Source: Rhizobium sp. Q54
GTDB lineage: Bacteria > Pseudomonadota > Alphaproteobacteria > Micropepsales > Micropepsaceae
NCBI GenBank assembly: GCA_945860165.1
Contig: CAMAPL010000021.1
Coordinates: 1-38,238 of the forward strand
Direction: 5' to 3'
Length of the DNA stretch: 38,238 bases
Position 1 is the stretch's first letter. Each line of letters begins with the position of its first letter. The notes under the pieces were generated by a model. It made no database searches, was not told the DNA's origin, and was given only the letters and a program-made list of their open reading frames with translations. The position numbers were made by a program, and so were the translations under genes. Shown piece after piece: positions 1-8,826 of this stretch.

Positions 1-3
1 CCG

Positions 4-23
4 TACCAACAAAATACCAACAA
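4..23. repeat. Two 9-bp direct repeats, 11-bp period
   Basis: TACCAACAA occurs perfectly at 4-12 and 15-23. The pair lies just beyond the 3' end of the tRNA-Leu gene. Closely phased short repeats beside a tRNA 3' end resemble integrase arm-binding sites. No integrase is visible because the window starts here, so the role is inference. Confidence 0.5.
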
Positions 24-47
24 TCCGCACGGGTAGCCCAGCACACG

Positions 48-117
48 GGCGAACACCGGCGAACAGTAAGCTGCTAATTTTGCTGATTATTTTGATTTGG
101 GCGACCTTCGGCGAACA
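48..117. repeat. Three copies of GGCGAACA
   Basis: The octamer GGCGAACA occurs at 48-55, 58-65 (10-bp period) and 110-117, with a degenerate relative (GGGCGACC) near 99-106. They sit between the tRNA-Leu 3' end and the window edge, in sequence more AT-rich than the neighbouring genes. They may be protein-binding sites of an integrated element, or chance. Confidence 0.4.
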
Positions 118-133
118 TCGCCGAAAGTGCCAT

Positions 134-218
<85 letters not shown>

Positions 219-222
219 ACAT

Positions 223-252
223 CGGACAGCCCTTTTTGAGGAGGGCCGTCCG
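223..252. other. Inverted repeat in the tRNA-Leu leader
   Basis: CGGACAGCCCT (223-233) pairs with AGGGCCGTCCG (242-252), ten of eleven positions, around an 8-nt loop. Neither strand has a T-tract after it, so it is not a standard intrinsic terminator. It falls between the predicted tRNA-Leu start site and the mature 5' end, so it could be a leader hairpin removed during processing. Confidence 0.45.
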
Positions 253-265
253 AGCAAGGGCGCGA

Positions 266-294
266 TGTTTAGGGGCGCTCCCGCCCCAAGTCAA
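266..294 (-). promoter_or_regulatory. Sigma70-type promoter of tRNA-Leu
   Basis: On the minus strand TTGACT (289-294) and TAAACA (266-271) are separated by 17 bases, a near-consensus -35/-10 pair about 47 bases upstream of the mature tRNA. The spacer contains a perfect GGGGCG/CGCCCC inverted repeat (272-287). The assignment rests on sequence match only. Confidence 0.6.
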
Positions 295-349
295 TTCCCG
301 GATTCGGGACGGAAAAACCCCTGTTCCAGGGGGCCGTGACTGGCCTAAA

Positions 350-379
350 TTGCCTCGTACTGCCCCGGGCTTCTATAAG
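350..379 (+). promoter_or_regulatory. Candidate promoter of the NDUFA9-like gene
   Basis: TTGCCT (350-355) and TATAAG (374-379) are 18 bases apart and end 25 bases before the ATG at 405. The -10 is good and the -35 fair. It would give a very short leader. Prediction only. Confidence 0.4.
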
Positions 380-404
380 GGGCGTGATTTGGGGCGTTGG
401 GTAC

Positions 405-1361
405 ATGAACACGAAACTGGTCACGATTTTCGGCGGCTCCGGCTTTCTGGGCCGCCACACAGTGCGGGCGCTGGCCCGGGCCGGCTGGCGCATCAAGATA
501 GCCACGCGCCACCCTGCCCGCGGATTTTTCCTGCGCCCCCTGGGCACGGTCGGCCAGATCGATTTCGTCAAATGCGATGTGGCGGATGCGCAAAGCGTCG
601 CCGCGGCCGTGATGGGCGCCAGCGCCGTCATCAACCTGACCGGCATCCTGTTCCAGAAGGGACAGACCTTTGAGGATGTGCAGGCGCAAGGCGCCGCCAA
701 TATCACCCAGGCCGCCGCCGCCGCGGGCGTCACCGCGCTGGTGCATATTTCCGCCATCGGCGCCGATGGCGAGAGCGAGTCCGAATATGCCGTCACCAAG
801 GCGGACGGCGAGAAGGCCGTCCGTGAGGGTTTCGCCGACGCGGTGATCCTGCGCCCCTCCATCATCTTTGGGCCGGAGGATGGCTTCTTCAACAAATTCG
901 CCGGCATGGCGCGTTTCCTGCCGATGCTGCCGCTGGTGGGCGGCGGCCATACCCGTTTCCAGCCCGTGTTCGTGGGCGATGTCGCTGCCGCGATCGTCAC
1001 CGTCTTGACCTCACCAGCCGCGCGCGGCCGCACTTTTGAACTGGGCGGGCCCAGCATCTATTCCTTCAAGGAACTGCTGCAGATGATTCTGCGCGAAATT
1101 GGACGGCGGCGCCTGCTGATGCCGCTGCCCTTCGCACTCGCGAGCCTGCAGGCGGCATTCCTGCAGTTGCTGCCCAACCCGATTCTGACCATGGATCAGG
1201 TCAAGTTGCTGAAGAAGGACAATGTCGTGGCGCCGACCGCAACCGGTCTGGCCGATCTGGGCATCACGCCGACCTCGGTGGAGGCGGTGATCCCGTCCTA
1301 TCTGTGGCGCTTCCGGGCGAAAGGCGAATATGCCGCCGATCTGCCGAACATGACGGCCTAA
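405..1361 (+). CDS. NDUFA9-like complex I-associated SDR/epimerase
   Basis: The 318-residue product is an atypical/extended short-chain dehydrogenase of the NDUFA9-like family, related to the complex I accessory subunit. The N-terminal Rossmann fold is clear: a GGSGFLG dinucleotide-binding loop at residues 10-16. The region with INLTGIL, then SAIGAD and YAVTKADGE, follows the NAD(P)-binding SDR pattern. Bacterial members are thought to bind NADP(H) and assist quinone or complex I functions; a substrate cannot be assigned here. I chose ATG 405 because the fold starts immediately after it; a longer reading from 336 would add 23 residues unlike the family. The stop overlaps the convergent uppP stop by 4 bases. 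Next to uppP, a GST and queG, this is a familiar alphaproteobacterial neighbourhood. Confidence 0.88.
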   Translation: MNTKLVTIFGGSGFLGRHTVRALARAGWRIKIATRHPARGFFLRPLGTVGQIDFVKCDVADAQSVAAAVMGASAVINLTGILFQKGQTFEDVQAQGAANITQAAAAAGVTALVHISAIGADGESESEYAVTKADGEKAVREGFADAVILRPSIIFGPEDGFFNKFAGMARFLPMLPLVGGGHTRFQPVFVGDVAAAIVTVLTSPAARGRTFELGGPSIYSFKELLQMILREIGRRRLLMPLPFALASLQAAFLQLLPNPILTMDQVKLLKKDNVVAPTATGLADLGITPTSVEAVIPSYLWRFRAKGEYAADLPNMTA

Positions 1362-2164
1362 GCCAGCACCAGATAACCCAGTATCGCCAGCCCCGCCACG
1401 ATCCGGTACCAGCCGAAGGGCTTCAGGCCATAGCGACTGATGAAGCCGATAAAGCCTTTCACCACCACCAGCGCCACCGCGAAGGAAACGACAAAGCCGA
1501 TGGCGATGTCGTTCCAGGCGGCGGCGGCCAGCGCGTCGCGGCTCTTGTAGATGTCCAGCACCGTGGCGCCCAGCATGGTCGGCACCGCGAGATAGAAGGT
1601 GAAAAGGGCCGCCGCCGACCGCGACACGCCCAGCATCTCGCCGCCCAGGATGGTGGCGCCGGAGCGCGACACGCCCGGAAAGATCGCCAGCACCTGGCAC
1701 AGGCCGATCTGGAAGGCTTTCATATACGGCAGGCGGTCGCCGTCGCTGAAGCGCGGCATGGGACGCATCCGCTCCAGCACCAAAATCAAAATCCCGCCCG
1801 TGATCAGCGCGAAGGCAATCACCGGCGCCGCCACGCCCGGTGAGAACAGCACGCTCTTGATAAAGCTGTGCAGCAGCAGTCCCGCCACTACCGATGGCGC
1901 AAAGGCGATCAGCACCGTCAGGGTGAAATGTTGGGCATCGCGCGAGACGGGCAAGCCAACCAGCACGTCCAGGAATTTTCGCCAATGTACCGCGACCACC
2001 GCCAGGATGGCGCCGAACTGGATGACGATGGGAAAGACCTGGCCGGGGGCATGAAAGCCCAGTGCCTGCTCGGCGATCAGCAAATGGGCGGTGGAGGAGA
2101 CCGGGAGGAATTCCGTCAGGCCTTCGATGATGCCCAGAATGACGGCCAGAAGAGAATTGCTCAT
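1358..2164 (-). CDS. uppP: Undecaprenyl-diphosphatase UppP (BacA)
   Basis: UppP is an integral inner-membrane enzyme that dephosphorylates undecaprenyl diphosphate to the monophosphate, recycling the lipid carrier for peptidoglycan and other envelope polymers. The 268-residue length is normal. Both family signatures are present: EGLTEFLPVSSTAH near residues 14-27 and PGVSRSGAT at 163-171, which carries the catalytic Ser/Arg. Several hydrophobic segments are consistent with a polytopic protein. Start ATG 2164 leaves the signature at its usual distance from the N-terminus; an alternative 8 codons upstream adds MNGFRGAR. It is divergent from mtgA (89-bp gap) and convergent with the NDUFA9-like gene. 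Overproduction confers bacitracin resistance in other species. Confidence 0.95.
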   Translation of the reverse strand: MSNSLLAVILGIIEGLTEFLPVSSTAHLLIAEQALGFHAPGQVFPIVIQFGAILAVVAVHWRKFLDVLVGLPVSRDAQHFTLTVLIAFAPSVVAGLLLHSFIKSVLFSPGVAAPVIAFALITGGILILVLERMRPMPRFSDGDRLPYMKAFQIGLCQVLAIFPGVSRSGATILGGEMLGVSRSAAALFTFYLAVPTMLGATVLDIYKSRDALAAAAWNDIAIGFVVSFAVALVVVKGFIGFISRYGLKPFGWYRIVAGLAILGYLVLA

Positions 2165-2253
2165 GCGTGCGCCCCGAAAACCGTTCAAACACCTATCATT
2201 CCTGGGAATTTGACGCCATCGGCGCGGCGCGCGGCTTTTTGGTATGGTGGATC

Positions 2254-2964
2254 ATGGGGTGGAGAAGATTCGCGAAGATATGGACAGGGCGTGGCTGGCT
2301 GTGGCGGGCCTGCCTGCTCGTCTTCACCCTGCTGCTCCCGGCGCCGGTCCTTCTCATTCTGATCTTCCGGTTCGTGCCGATCCCCGGGACGCCGGACATG
2401 CTGCGCGCCCTGGTGACGGGCAAGGGCGTGCATTACGTCTGGTCCGGCGACATCTCGCCCCGGCTGGAGCGGGCGGTGATCGCGGCAGAAGACCAGAATT
2501 TCTGCCGCCACAACGGTTTCGACTGGCAGGCCATCGACAAGGCGATGAAGGATCACCAGCGCAATCCCAAAAAACGGCTGCGGGGCGCCAGCACCATTTC
2601 CCAGCAGGCGGCGCGTACCTTGTTCCTGGTGCCGATGCGCAGCTGGATTCGCAAGGGACTGGAAACCTATCTGACCGTGCTGATCGAGGCGCTGTGGCCC
2701 AAGCAGCGAATCCTGGACGCCTATCTTAATCTGGTGGACTGGGGCGATGGGATATTCGGCGCCGAAGCGGCGGCGCGGAGCTATTTTGGGACGGATGCGA
2801 GTTCGCTGACCAGCGCGCAGGCGGCACGGCTGGCTGCCATCCTGCCCAATCCCCACCGCTGGCGGGCCGCAAAGCCAGGCCGCTATGTCGCCCGCCGGGC
2901 CGCAAACCTGCAGGACCGCAGCGCCATGGTGATGCGCGATGGACTGAACTTTTGCGTTAAATAA
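2254..2964 (+). CDS. mtgA: Monofunctional peptidoglycan glycosyltransferase MtgA
   Basis: MtgA polymerises lipid II into glycan strands without a transpeptidase domain and is a GT51 family member. The 236-residue protein has one N-terminal membrane anchor (about residues 15-37) followed by the GT51 domain. Signatures are AAEDQNFCRHNGFDW, carrying the catalytic Glu, RGASTISQQAARTLFL, and WGDGIFGAEAAARSYFG. Family members usually read QLAKN where this has QAART, a mild divergence. Start ATG 2254 was chosen because it gives a standard short cytoplasmic tail; an upstream in-frame reading from 2167 overlaps the promoter region. Its by-product, undecaprenyl diphosphate, is the substrate of divergently encoded UppP. 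Confidence 0.95.
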   Translation: MGWRRFAKIWTGRGWLWRACLLVFTLLLPAPVLLILIFRFVPIPGTPDMLRALVTGKGVHYVWSGDISPRLERAVIAAEDQNFCRHNGFDWQAIDKAMKDHQRNPKKRLRGASTISQQAARTLFLVPMRSWIRKGLETYLTVLIEALWPKQRILDAYLNLVDWGDGIFGAEAAARSYFGTDASSLTSAQAARLAAILPNPHRWRAAKPGRYVARRAANLQDRSAMVMRDGLNFCVK

Positions 2965-2980
2965 CGGCCTCGCTTACAAA

Positions 2981-2990
2981 GCTCCGGAGC
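2981..2990. other. Perfect palindrome after mtgA
   Basis: GCTCCGGAGC is a 10-bp palindrome 17 bases after the mtgA stop, followed by a GGGC/GCCC hairpin (2997-3010). No T-run follows, so terminator function is doubtful. It may instead be in the control region of the GST-like gene at 3039. Confidence 0.25.
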
Positions 2991-3038
2991 ATTCGCGGGC
3001 ACCTTTGCCCATGGCGAACGCGACCATATAAGAAGCCG

Positions 3039-3683
3039 ATGCGCCGTTTGATCCATCTGATGCTGTCGCCCAGCTGCCGTCTTGCCCGCCTGATGGTGGG
3101 GGAAAAGCGGGTGGCCTGCGACCCCATGATCGCCGAGGATGCGCGCAACACCATGCCCGTCTTTGTCGAGATGGACGGAACGCGCATCGAGGGCGTGTGG
3201 GCGATCCTGGATCACCTGGAACATCATTATGCCGACTATCCCCTGGCGCCGGCCGACGACGCGGCCCGGTGCGGCGCCCTGCGCTGGGTGGACTGGGCGA
3301 TGGGACCGTTCCACGAACGGGTGACCCAGCGCATCGTCTATGAAAAGGCCGCGCCCAAATATACCGGCGCGGGATTTTCGCGCCCCCCTGACATGAATGT
3401 GATCCGCGCCGGACGCGAGGAACTGAAAACAGCGCTGGCCGATATCGGCAAGGCGGCCGAGACCAACGGCAACCTCGCCTGCCGTGAAACCACCTTGGGC
3501 GATCTGGCGGTGGCGGCGCATCTGTCGACCCTGGATTATTTCGGCGAAGTGCCGTGGCATGATTTTCCGGCGGCCAGTGAATGGTATGTGCGGATGAAAT
3601 CGCGGCCCGCCTTCCGGTCCATTTTGTCTGACCGGGTGCCCGGCCAGCCGCCAGTCTCCCATTATGCCGAACTCGATTTCTGA
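3039..3683 (+). CDS. Glutathione S-transferase family protein
   Basis: The 214-residue protein has the two-domain GST layout: a thioredoxin-like N-terminal domain (about 1-75) and a helical C-terminal domain. The start [22 protein letters not shown] matches the first beta strand and helix that carry the catalytic Ser/Cys in GSTs. [11 protein letters not shown] contains the cis-proline loop, and [10 protein letters not shown] is the glutathione-contacting helix. C-terminal [18 protein letters not shown] matches the conserved helix with N-capping Asp. Substrate is unknown. It overlaps queG by 20 bases (ATG 3664 lies inside its last codons), so the two are probably co-transcribed. A GST gene directly ahead of queG is common in alphaproteobacteria. 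Confidence 0.87.
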   Translation: MRRLIHLMLSPSCRLARLMVGEKRVACDPMIAEDARNTMPVFVEMDGTRIEGVWAILDHLEHHYADYPLAPADDAARCGALRWVDWAMGPFHERVTQRIVYEKAAPKYTGAGFSRPPDMNVIRAGREELKTALADIGKAAETNGNLACRETTLGDLAVAAHLSTLDYFGEVPWHDFPAASEWYVRMKSRPAFRSILSDRVPGQPPVSHYAELDF

Positions 3684-4776
3684 CCAGATAAAGGCGCGCG
3701 CTGCGGCCGAAGGCTTCGACCTGGTGCGCTTTGCCAGCGCGCAGGCTGCGCCGCAGAACGCTGCCCGACTGGGAGAATTTCTGGAGGCCGGTCATCACGG
3801 CGAGATGGACTGGATGGCGCAGCGCGCCACTTGGCGGGCCGATCCGCAGGAAATGTGGCCGGACGCCCGAAGCATAATCATGCTGGGCGTCAATTACGGA
3901 CCCGATGCCGATCCGCTGGAGATCCTGGAGCGCCGCGACCGGGCGGCGATCTCGGTCTATGCTCAGGGCGACGATTACCACGATGTGGTGAAAAAAAAGC
4001 TGAAAGCCCTGGCCGGTCATATCTTCCAGACGTTCAAAGCCGAGGTGAAGGTGTTCGTCGACACCGCGCCGGTGATGGAAAAACCGCTGGCGCAGAAATC
4101 CGGACTGGGGTGGCAGGGCAAGCACACCAATCTTGTGTCGCGCGAGTTCGGCTCATGGCTGTTCCTGGGCAGCATCTTCACGACTCTGGAGCTGCCACCG
4201 GATACACCGGAAGACGATCATTGCGGCAATTGCCATGCCTGCCTAGACATCTGTCCCACCAACGCTTTCCCGGCGCCCTATCACCTGGATGCGAGGCGCT
4301 GCATTTCCTATCTCACCATCGAAAACAAGGGTCCGATCCCGCACGAATTTCGCGTCGCCATGGGTAACCGCATCTATGGCTGCGACGACTGCCTGGCGGT
4401 GTGCCCGTGGAACAAGTTCGCCAGCGCCGCGTCAGAGATGAAACTGGCGGCGCGCGGCGAACTGAAAGCGCCGCGCCTGGCCGATCTGGCGGCGCTGGAC
4501 GATGCCGGCTTCCGCGCCCTGTTCCGCAAATCTCCGGTCAAGCGCATCGGCCGCGAGCGTTTCGCGCGCAATGTGATGATCGCCATCGGCAACAGCGGCG
4601 ACGCGGCGCTGGCCGGTGCGGCGCGCAAGGCGCTGGCCGATGCCTCGCCGCTGGTGCGCGGCGCGGCAGTATGGGCGCTGTCGCGTTTGCTGCCGCGGCA
4701 GGACTTCACCGCGCTGGCGCAGGCGGCGCAGGAAAGTGATGAAGACGTGCGCCGGGAATGGTCCGCTACGGCTTGA
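3664..4776 (+). CDS. queG: Epoxyqueuosine reductase QueG
   Basis: QueG carries out the last step of queuosine synthesis, reducing epoxyqueuosine at the wobble base of GUN-anticodon tRNAs, using cobalamin and two [4Fe-4S] clusters in the cytoplasm. The 370-residue length is typical. An N-terminal cobalamin-binding reductase domain is followed by ferredoxin-like motifs [11 protein letters not shown] (Cys 187, 190, 193, 197) and [11 protein letters not shown] (Cys 240, 243, 247). The C-terminal HEAT-like repeats include [26 protein letters not shown] resembles the active-site Asp segment. It sits 3' of the GST gene with a 20-base overlap, and its stop overlaps the convergent TPR gene by 11 bases. 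The other queuosine genes are not in this window. Confidence 0.95.
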   Translation: MPNSISDQIKARAAAEGFDLVRFASAQAAPQNAARLGEFLEAGHHGEMDWMAQRATWRADPQEMWPDARSIIMLGVNYGPDADPLEILERRDRAAISVYAQGDDYHDVVKKKLKALAGHIFQTFKAEVKVFVDTAPVMEKPLAQKSGLGWQGKHTNLVSREFGSWLFLGSIFTTLELPPDTPEDDHCGNCHACLDICPTNAFPAPYHLDARRCISYLTIENKGPIPHEFRVAMGNRIYGCDDCLAVCPWNKFASAASEMKLAARGELKAPRLADLAALDDAGFRALFRKSPVKRIGRERFARNVMIAIGNSGDAALAGAARKALADASPLVRGAAVWALSRLLPRQDFTALAQAAQESDEDVRREWSATA

Positions 4777-5509
4777 GCATTTCCAGATTTTCCCGGGCTT
4801 CCGCCGCCGCCTCGGCCGAGCCGCTTTTGAGCGCCGCCTGGAAATCGCGGCGTGCACCGCCCAGATCGCCCAGCTGCTGCCTGAGCAGCCCGCGCTCGAC
4901 CAGTGCCTCGCCATCGCCGGGCCGCAGCTTCAAGGCCGCCTCGATGTCACCCCGCGCCTCGGCATAGCGTTTGAGGGCGCGGCGCGCGCTGGCCCGCAGC
5001 ACCAGAAGATCGGCGCGGCGGGGTGACAGTTGCAACGCAGTGCCCAGACGCAGATCGGCATCCTGCCAGTTGCGGCGCATGGCCTGGGCGCGAGCAAGGT
5101 CGGCATACAGATCGGCATCGCCCGGCGACAGCGCCAGCGCCGCGGAAAAACTCTGCGCCGCCTTGGCGCCGTTGCCCGCCAGCAGCCAGGCATTGCCCGC
5201 CTGGGTAAACAGCACGGCGCGGAAGGCAAGGTCAGGTACCGCAGCAGCGCCAGCGGCACGATCAAGCCGCGCGCCCGCATCGCCATAACGCTTGAGCTGG
5301 ATCAGCGACAGGGCCGCACAATGCAGCGCCGGCGCGCCGCCGCCGGTTTTCTCCCAGGCTTGCGCATCCCCCAAAGCTGCCGCCGGCTTGATACTGCTGA
5401 CGGCCAGGCAATCGCGGTAGCGCGCCGCATCCTGTTGGTCAGCCGCCTGTGCGGACAATGGCAACAGGTAAGCCGCGAGAGCGACAATCGCGATATTTTT
5501 TGCGGACAT
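4766..5509 (-). CDS. Secreted TPR-repeat protein
   Basis: The 247-residue product begins with a signal peptide ([18 protein letters not shown], cleavage likely after AQA), so it should be periplasmic. From about residue 85 it contains tandem tetratricopeptide repeats with the usual small/aromatic spacing, for example [39 protein letters not shown] and the following units ending near [15 protein letters not shown]. TPRs mediate protein-protein contacts; a partner cannot be read from sequence. The N-terminal part has two cysteines (YRDC and LHC) that could form a disulfide. The gene is divergent from the M48 protease gene (76-bp gap) and convergent with queG. Confidence 0.85.
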   Translation of the reverse strand: MSAKNIAIVALAAYLLPLSAQAADQQDAARYRDCLAVSSIKPAAALGDAQAWEKTGGGAPALHCAALSLIQLKRYGDAGARLDRAAGAAAVPDLAFRAVLFTQAGNAWLLAGNGAKAAQSFSAALALSPGDADLYADLARAQAMRRNWQDADLRLGTALQLSPRRADLLVLRASARRALKRYAEARGDIEAALKLRPGDGEALVERGLLRQQLGDLGGARRDFQAALKSGSAEAAAEARENLEMLKP

Positions 5510-5585
5510 TCCAGCAGCTTAGCAGCATTTAAGCGCTTGGGATGCCCTCAAATCCTGTTAGGCTGAACGCTTGGGGAAACACCAG

Positions 5586-6944
5586 ATGTCCTTCACACGG
5601 ATCACGGCAGCCGCGCTGCTTTTTATCGCCGTCGCGCTGCCCGTGGCGGCGCAGCCTGCGGCCCAACCGCAACTTGGGCCACGCGCCGCGCCCACGACCC
5701 AGATACAGGTCGGAACCCTGCCCATCATGGACACCACGCCCGCCTTCGACCCGCAGGCCGCCACCAGCGCCTATCTCGCCAAGGTCAGCGGTGCCGCGCG
5801 CGACCGGTCCGACTCCTATTTCGAAGGCGGCTACCTGCTGCAACTGGCGGACCTGGTCTATGCCCTGGCGATAGCCGGGCTGTTGCTGTGGTTGCAGATC
5901 TCCACGCGCATCCGCGACTGGGTGGAGGACCGCACCCACAGCCGCAGCTATCAGGTGATACTGTATGCTGCCATCTATGTGCCGCTGGTCACCATCGCGG
6001 CATTCCCGCTGACGTTTTATGAAAGCTATTTGCGCGAGCATGCCTATGGCCTGTCCAAGCAGACCTTCACGACATGGCTGGCCGACTTCGGCATCCAGTT
6101 CGCGCTTACCTTGCTGACGGCCGTGCTGCTACTGCCGGTTCTCTACGCCGCCATTCGCCGGGCCCGTGAAAGCTGGTGGCTGTGGGGCGCCGGGCTGGCT
6201 ATCGCGTTCCAGATCCTGGTGCTGGTGATCTATCCCGTCTTCATTGCGCCCTTGTTCAATCATTACTCTCCCCTGCCGGGTGGGGCGCTGAAAACGAGCA
6301 TCGTATCGCTGGCCCGCGCCAATGACGTGCCGGCTAAAAATGTCTGGCTGATGGATGCCTCGCGCCAGACCAACCGCATCTCGGCGAATGTCTCCGGCTT
6401 CCTGGGGACCACACGAATCGCCCTGACCGACAATCTGCTGAAGCAGGGCAGCTCCGATGAAGTGCTGGCGGTGATGGGCCACGAGATTGGCCATTACACG
6501 ATGGGCCATACCTTGCGCCTACTGCTGCTGATGGGCCTGGTGACCATTGTGGGGTTTGCGTTCGTCAACCATGCCTATCTGGCGGCCTGTGATGTGTTCG
6601 GCGGCCAGTGGCAGGTGCGCAAGGTCAGCGATGTCGCGGGCCTGCCGTTGCTGGTGGCGCTGTCGGGCATTTTCTTTTTCCTCGCCACACCTGTGATCAA
6701 TTCGATTTCCCGCACCACCGAATTCCAGGCGGACATGTTCGGGCTGAACGCCGTGCGCAAGCCTGACGCATTCGCCAGCGTGATGCTTAAACTTTCCGCC
6801 TATCGCAAGCTGGAGCCGGGCGCGTGGGAAGAAGTGATCTTCTTCAGCCATCCGTCGGGGCGTACCCGCATCGAAACCGCGATGCGCTGGAAGAAGGAGC
6901 ATATCGCCGATTCCGATATCCGGGGTTCCGCGCGCCTGCCCTGA
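5586..6944 (+). CDS. M48 family metalloprotease, Ste24/CAAX-type
   Basis: The 452-residue polytopic protein belongs to the Ste24-like M48 peptidases. The zinc motif HEIGH is at residues 299-303 and the third-ligand motif EFQAD starts at Glu379. Hydrophobic N-terminal residues ending near AAQPAAQ form a signal peptide or first helix, and several later segments (LYAAIYVPLVTIAAFPL, LLTAVLLLPVLYAAI and others) are membrane helices. The region after the catalytic motif, GHYTMGHTLRLLLLMGLVTI, follows the Ste24 pattern. In eukaryotes Ste24 cleaves prenylated proteins; bacterial homologues likely act in membrane-protein quality control. ATG 5586 is preferred over a TTG 15 bases upstream. The stop is 14 bases from the convergent hisG stop. 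Confidence 0.93.
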   Translation: MSFTRITAAALLFIAVALPVAAQPAAQPQLGPRAAPTTQIQVGTLPIMDTTPAFDPQAATSAYLAKVSGAARDRSDSYFEGGYLLQLADLVYALAIAGLLLWLQISTRIRDWVEDRTHSRSYQVILYAAIYVPLVTIAAFPLTFYESYLREHAYGLSKQTFTTWLADFGIQFALTLLTAVLLLPVLYAAIRRARESWWLWGAGLAIAFQILVLVIYPVFIAPLFNHYSPLPGGALKTSIVSLARANDVPAKNVWLMDASRQTNRISANVSGFLGTTRIALTDNLLKQGSSDEVLAVMGHEIGHYTMGHTLRLLLLMGLVTIVGFAFVNHAYLAACDVFGGQWQVRKVSDVAGLPLLVALSGIFFFLATPVINSISRTTEFQADMFGLNAVRKPDAFASVMLKLSAYRKLEPGAWEEVIFFSHPSGRTRIETAMRWKKEHIADSDIRGSARLP

Positions 6945-6958
6945 CGGGGATTTGAAGT

Positions 6959-7693
6959 CTAGCGCAGTTGTGGGGCCAATGCGGCGTAAAGCGGGCTGGA
7001 GGGATCGAGACGCGACAGCAGTGTCTCGCAGGCCTTGCGGGCCCCGGCACTCCAGTCGGCGGTGAGCGAGGCGGCCAGTTGCGCCTGGCTTTTCAGGATC
7101 ACGCCGTCATCCAGAATTTTCAGGCCATTGTCCTTCAAGGTCGCGCCGGTGGTGGTGATGTCCACGATCACTTCCGCCGTGCCCGCCGCAGGCGCGCCTT
7201 CGGTGGCGCCGGCACTGGGCACGATGCGGTAATCGGAAATTCTGGCCTGGGCGAAAAAGCTGCGCGTCAGCTGGGCGTATTTCGTCGCCACCCGCAGCCG
7301 CCGGCGATGCGTCTGGCCATAAGCGGCACAGACATCGTCCAGGTCCGCCATGGTCGCCACATCGATCCAGTACCCCGACACCGCCACGACCACATCGGCA
7401 AAGCCGAAGCCCAGCGGCTTGATCAGGTGCATGCGCCCGGTCAGTTCCGGCGCTTCCTCGCGCAGCAGGTCTTCACCGGTGATGCCCAGATGAATGTCGC
7501 CCGCCAGTAGCGACGAGGCGATTTCACTGGCCGACAGCAGCATCACTTCAACATCGGGGAAACCGGAAAAGCTGGCACGGTAGCCGCGTGCGCCCACCGT
7601 CTGTTCCATCGTCACGCCGGCGGAAGCGAACCAGGCGTTGCAATTGTCCTTCAGCCGTCCCTTGGAGGGAATGGCCAGCGTGATCGCCGCCAT
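6959..7693 (-). CDS. hisG: ATP phosphoribosyltransferase catalytic subunit HisG
   Basis: HisG catalyses the first step of histidine biosynthesis, joining ATP and PRPP to phosphoribosyl-ATP. At 244 residues it is the short form, which lacks the C-terminal regulatory domain and works as a hetero-octamer with HisZ. Family features are the start [21 protein letters not shown], and the PRPP-binding segment [18 protein letters not shown]. Its ATG (7693) shares one base with the hisZ stop (TGATG), which argues for tight translational coupling and the expected 1:1 ratio. A longer reading upstream is only the hisZ coding region in another frame. Feedback inhibition by histidine is expected to act through HisZ. 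Confidence 0.95.
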   Translation of the reverse strand: MAAITLAIPSKGRLKDNCNAWFASAGVTMEQTVGARGYRASFSGFPDVEVMLLSASEIASSLLAGDIHLGITGEDLLREEAPELTGRMHLIKPLGFGFADVVVAVSGYWIDVATMADLDDVCAAYGQTHRRRLRVATKYAQLTRSFFAQARISDYRIVPSAGATEGAPAAGTAEVIVDITTTGATLKDNGLKILDDGVILKSQAQLAASLTADWSAGARKACETLLSRLDPSSPLYAALAPQLR

Positions 7694-8826
7694 CACGCGC
7701 CTCCCGCGAAAATCTTGGCGGCCAGTACGCGTTCGGTGCGGATGGCGCAGCCGATGGCGCTGACGCGCTGTTTTGCGCCTAGCAGTTCCATCATGGAGTC
7801 GTAACGTCCGCCGCCCGCGATCTGGACAGGGCCTTCCTTGTCTCGCGCCCACATCTCAAAGACGAAGCCGGTATAATATTCCATGTTGCGGCCGAAATGG
7901 GCGGTGAACTGCACCCGCGCCGGATCGACGCCCAAGGTCTTGAGCGTGGCCAGGCGCGCATCCATCGCCGCAAGCTGCGGGTCGAGATTGATGCCCGCGG
8001 TCTTCAGCAGAGCGCGAATGCGCGCCAGCGATTCTTCCGCCGGACCGGAAATATCCAGCAGCTTGGCGATGGCGTCGGCTACTGCCGGGTCCAGATGCAG
8101 GGCGGCGGCCTCGGCGGCGCGGTCCATGGCACGGGCAACAATGTCTTCACGCGAGCGTCCGGCCATCGGCGCATCCGCGCGCGCGTCCAGCAGCGCCTCG
8201 ATCTCGGCGCGGTTTCCCGGCAGGCGCGGCTTGCCGTCGCCATGGCCCAGCCAATAGAGCAAGGTTTCGACATAACCGGCCCGCCAGAAGTGACGCTTGA
8301 GGCGGGCGCGCCATTGCGCCGGCAGCGCCAGCGCATCCACCAGCGCGCCGAACAGCGCCAAGTCGCCGATGCGCAGCGAAAAATCCGACAGGCCAGCGAC
8401 CCGCAAGGCTTCGATGGACAGCGCCAGGATTTCAGTTTCACCGGCGGCGCAGTCGTCCAGCCCCAGCAGTTCCACACCGGCCTGGAAGAACTGGGTGGGA
8501 CGCTGCGGCTCGCCCGGCTGGTGGCGGAAAACCAGTCCGTTATAGGCGATGCGCGCGGGGAATTTGCGTTTGTCCTGCACCGCCTGGCGGCAGATGGGAA
8601 TGGTGAGGTCGGGGCGCAGGCACAGTTCGCGGCCCGACGGGTCCATCAGGGTAAAGGTACGGCGACGGATTTCCTCGCCCGAACGGTCGAGGAAAATCTC
8701 GGCCGGTTGCAGCACCGCCGGTTCTTCACGGGTATAGCCACGCTCGCCAAACAGTTTGAGCAGCGCCACTGCCTGGCTGTTGAGCGCGTCTATGGCGGGG
8801 GTGTCGTAGTAGGGAAGGGCGGCCAT
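7693..8826 (-). CDS. hisZ: ATP phosphoribosyltransferase regulatory subunit HisZ
   Basis: HisZ is a catalytically dead histidyl-tRNA synthetase paralogue that binds short HisG and provides histidine-responsive regulation. The 377-residue protein shows class II synthetase core motifs: [20 protein letters not shown] near residues 56-75, [14 protein letters not shown] (the HisA-type motif), and a [13 protein letters not shown] motif-3 region. It lacks the C-terminal anticodon-binding domain present in neighbouring HisS. The gene lies between hisS and hisG with 1-base stop/start overlaps on both sides. The hisS-hisZ-hisG order recalls the origin of HisZ by duplication of a synthetase. Other his genes are not visible here. 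Confidence 0.93.
   Translation of the reverse strand: MAALPYYDTPAIDALNSQAVALLKLFGERGYTREEPAVLQPAEIFLDRSGEEIRRRTFTLMDPSGRELCLRPDLTIPICRQAVQDKRKFPARIAYNGLVFRHQPGEPQRPTQFFQAGVELLGLDDCAAGETEILALSIEALRVAGLSDFSLRIGDLALFGALVDALALPAQWRARLKRHFWRAGYVETLLYWLGHGDGKPRLPGNRAEIEALLDARADAPMAGRSREDIVARAMDRAAEAAALHLDPAVADAIAKLLDISGPAEESLARIRALLKTAGINLDPQLAAMDARLATLKTLGVDPARVQFTAHFGRNMEYYTGFVFEMWARDKEGPVQIAGGGRYDSMMELLGAKQRVSAIGCAIRTERVLAAKIFAGGA

Noticed and set aside
1011..2192. 393-codon minus-strand frame overlapping uppP and the end of the NDUFA9-like gene
   Set aside because: Arg/Gly/Pro-rich shifted-frame translation; uppP occupies the region in the correct frame with both active-site motifs.
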